Shown here piece by piece: positions 39,801-40,278 of a DNA stretch of 40,278 bases. The stretch is taken from the NCBI GenBank assembly GCA_003427395.1, contig BFEA01000085.1, forward strand, positions 2,817,621-2,857,898. The letters run 5' to 3'. Position numbers and translations under genes: made by a program. The first letter of the stretch is position 1; each line of letters begins with the position of its first letter. Origin of the DNA: Chara braunii (taxonomy: Eukaryota > Streptophyta > Charophyceae > Charales > Characeae). A model generated the notes under the pieces. It was not told the DNA's origin. It searched no databases and saw nothing but the letters and a program-made list of their open reading frames with translations.

Positions 39801-40278
39801 TTCGCCAAATCGAGTCCGGACTGATTAATACTCGAGTTTATACTGAAAAAAAACAGGCATATCAAGCCCCTCGAGAACTGCATGAATTCCTCCCACTCTT
39901 CCTGGGCAGATCAATACTCGAAATTACACTGAAAAGAAACAGGCATTTCAAGCCGCTGGGAACCGAATGTATTTTCCCCACCCTTAATGCTCTTCTTTGC
40001 ACGGATTCAAACGGGCATATTCAGCCCCGAAAGCCCAGATGTACCTTGCTCACTTTCCAGTGCAGATTCAAGTTTGTAATTGCACAGACTAGAAACGATA
40101 TACTAAGCCCCCGAAAATCAGATGTATCCAGCTCAATTTCCAGTGCAGATTCAGGCTTGTAATTGCACAGACTAGAAACGGGCTTATTAAGCCCCGAAAA
40201 TCAGATGTATCCCGCCCAGTTTCTAGTGCAGATTCAGGCTTGTAATTGCACAGACTAGAAACGGGCATATTAAGCCCC
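39801..40278. repeat. 83-bp tandem repeat with long inverted stems, open at the window end
   Basis: The box GAAACGGGC(A/T)TATTAAGCCCC recurs at 40092, 40175 and 40258 (period 83), with more diverged forms near 39846, 39932 and 40007. In the last unit GCCC-GTTTCTAG-TGCA (40214-40230) pairs with TGCA-CTAGAAAC-GGGC (40247-40266). A separate hairpin GGGCTT-att-AAGCCC lies at 40180-40194. The array continues beyond the window. Confidence 0.85.

Overview
This window looks like a gene-poor, repeat-dense stretch of a large eukaryotic genome. There are no bacterial-style operons, no ribosome binding sites and no long intact genes. The coding signal that can be recognised comes mostly from decayed L1-like LINE retrotransposons. 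They carry an APE-type endonuclease, a reverse transcriptase and a C-terminal CxxC...HxxxxC knuckle of the zf-RVT type, which is typical of plant-lineage LINEs. With the long homopolymer and dinucleotide tracts and the low-complexity N/T/H-rich proteins, this suggests a streptophyte, possibly a charophyte alga such as Chara. That assignment is inference only (about 50%). A Nextera mate-pair junction adapter left in the sequence (18030-18066) shows that this is a short-read scaffold whose continuity there cannot be trusted.

Layout. 1-180: a TCCGG-rich low-complexity tip. 0.2-5.0 kb: two minus-strand loci encoding related hypothetical proteins, A-tailed SINE-like elements, a 41-bp tandem repeat and a 20-bp inverted repeat pair. 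5.4-5.7 kb: a small foldback element. 6.9-13.2 kb: LINE A (+), a pseudogene. 13.26-26.4 kb: two diverged copies of one largely non-coding, about 6-kb repeat element facing each other, with the symmetry centre near 20.1 kb. 26.6-28.14 kb: LINE B (+), the 3' half. 28.9-29.28 kb: two tandem SINE copies. 29.28-31.93 kb: LINE C (+), ORF1-like part plus endonuclease. 31.92-33.41 kb: LINE D (-), lacking both ends and the core RT. 33.4-36.4 kb: unannotated sequence with a few strong hairpins. 36.4-38.1 kb: a SINE and a degraded proline-rich/pentapeptide-repeat reading frame. 38.1-39.3 kb: GAT-rich microsatellite land. 39.55-40.28 kb: 45-bp and then 83-bp hairpin-bearing tandem arrays that run off the window end.

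Main observation. Several unrelated tandem arrays here (24.78-25.74, 18.81-19.18, 13.92-14.14, 39.57-39.77 and 40.0-40.28 kb) are strings of hairpins whose stems change from unit to unit while staying complementary. The best example is about 13 units at 24776-25735, where both an outer and an inner stem covary. This could reflect selection on a folded RNA or DNA, or a palindrome-correcting process such as template switching that re-creates complementarity. The sequence alone cannot decide. I found no tRNA, rRNA, CRISPR or bacterial mobile system, and no gene in which I would place high confidence as an intact host gene.
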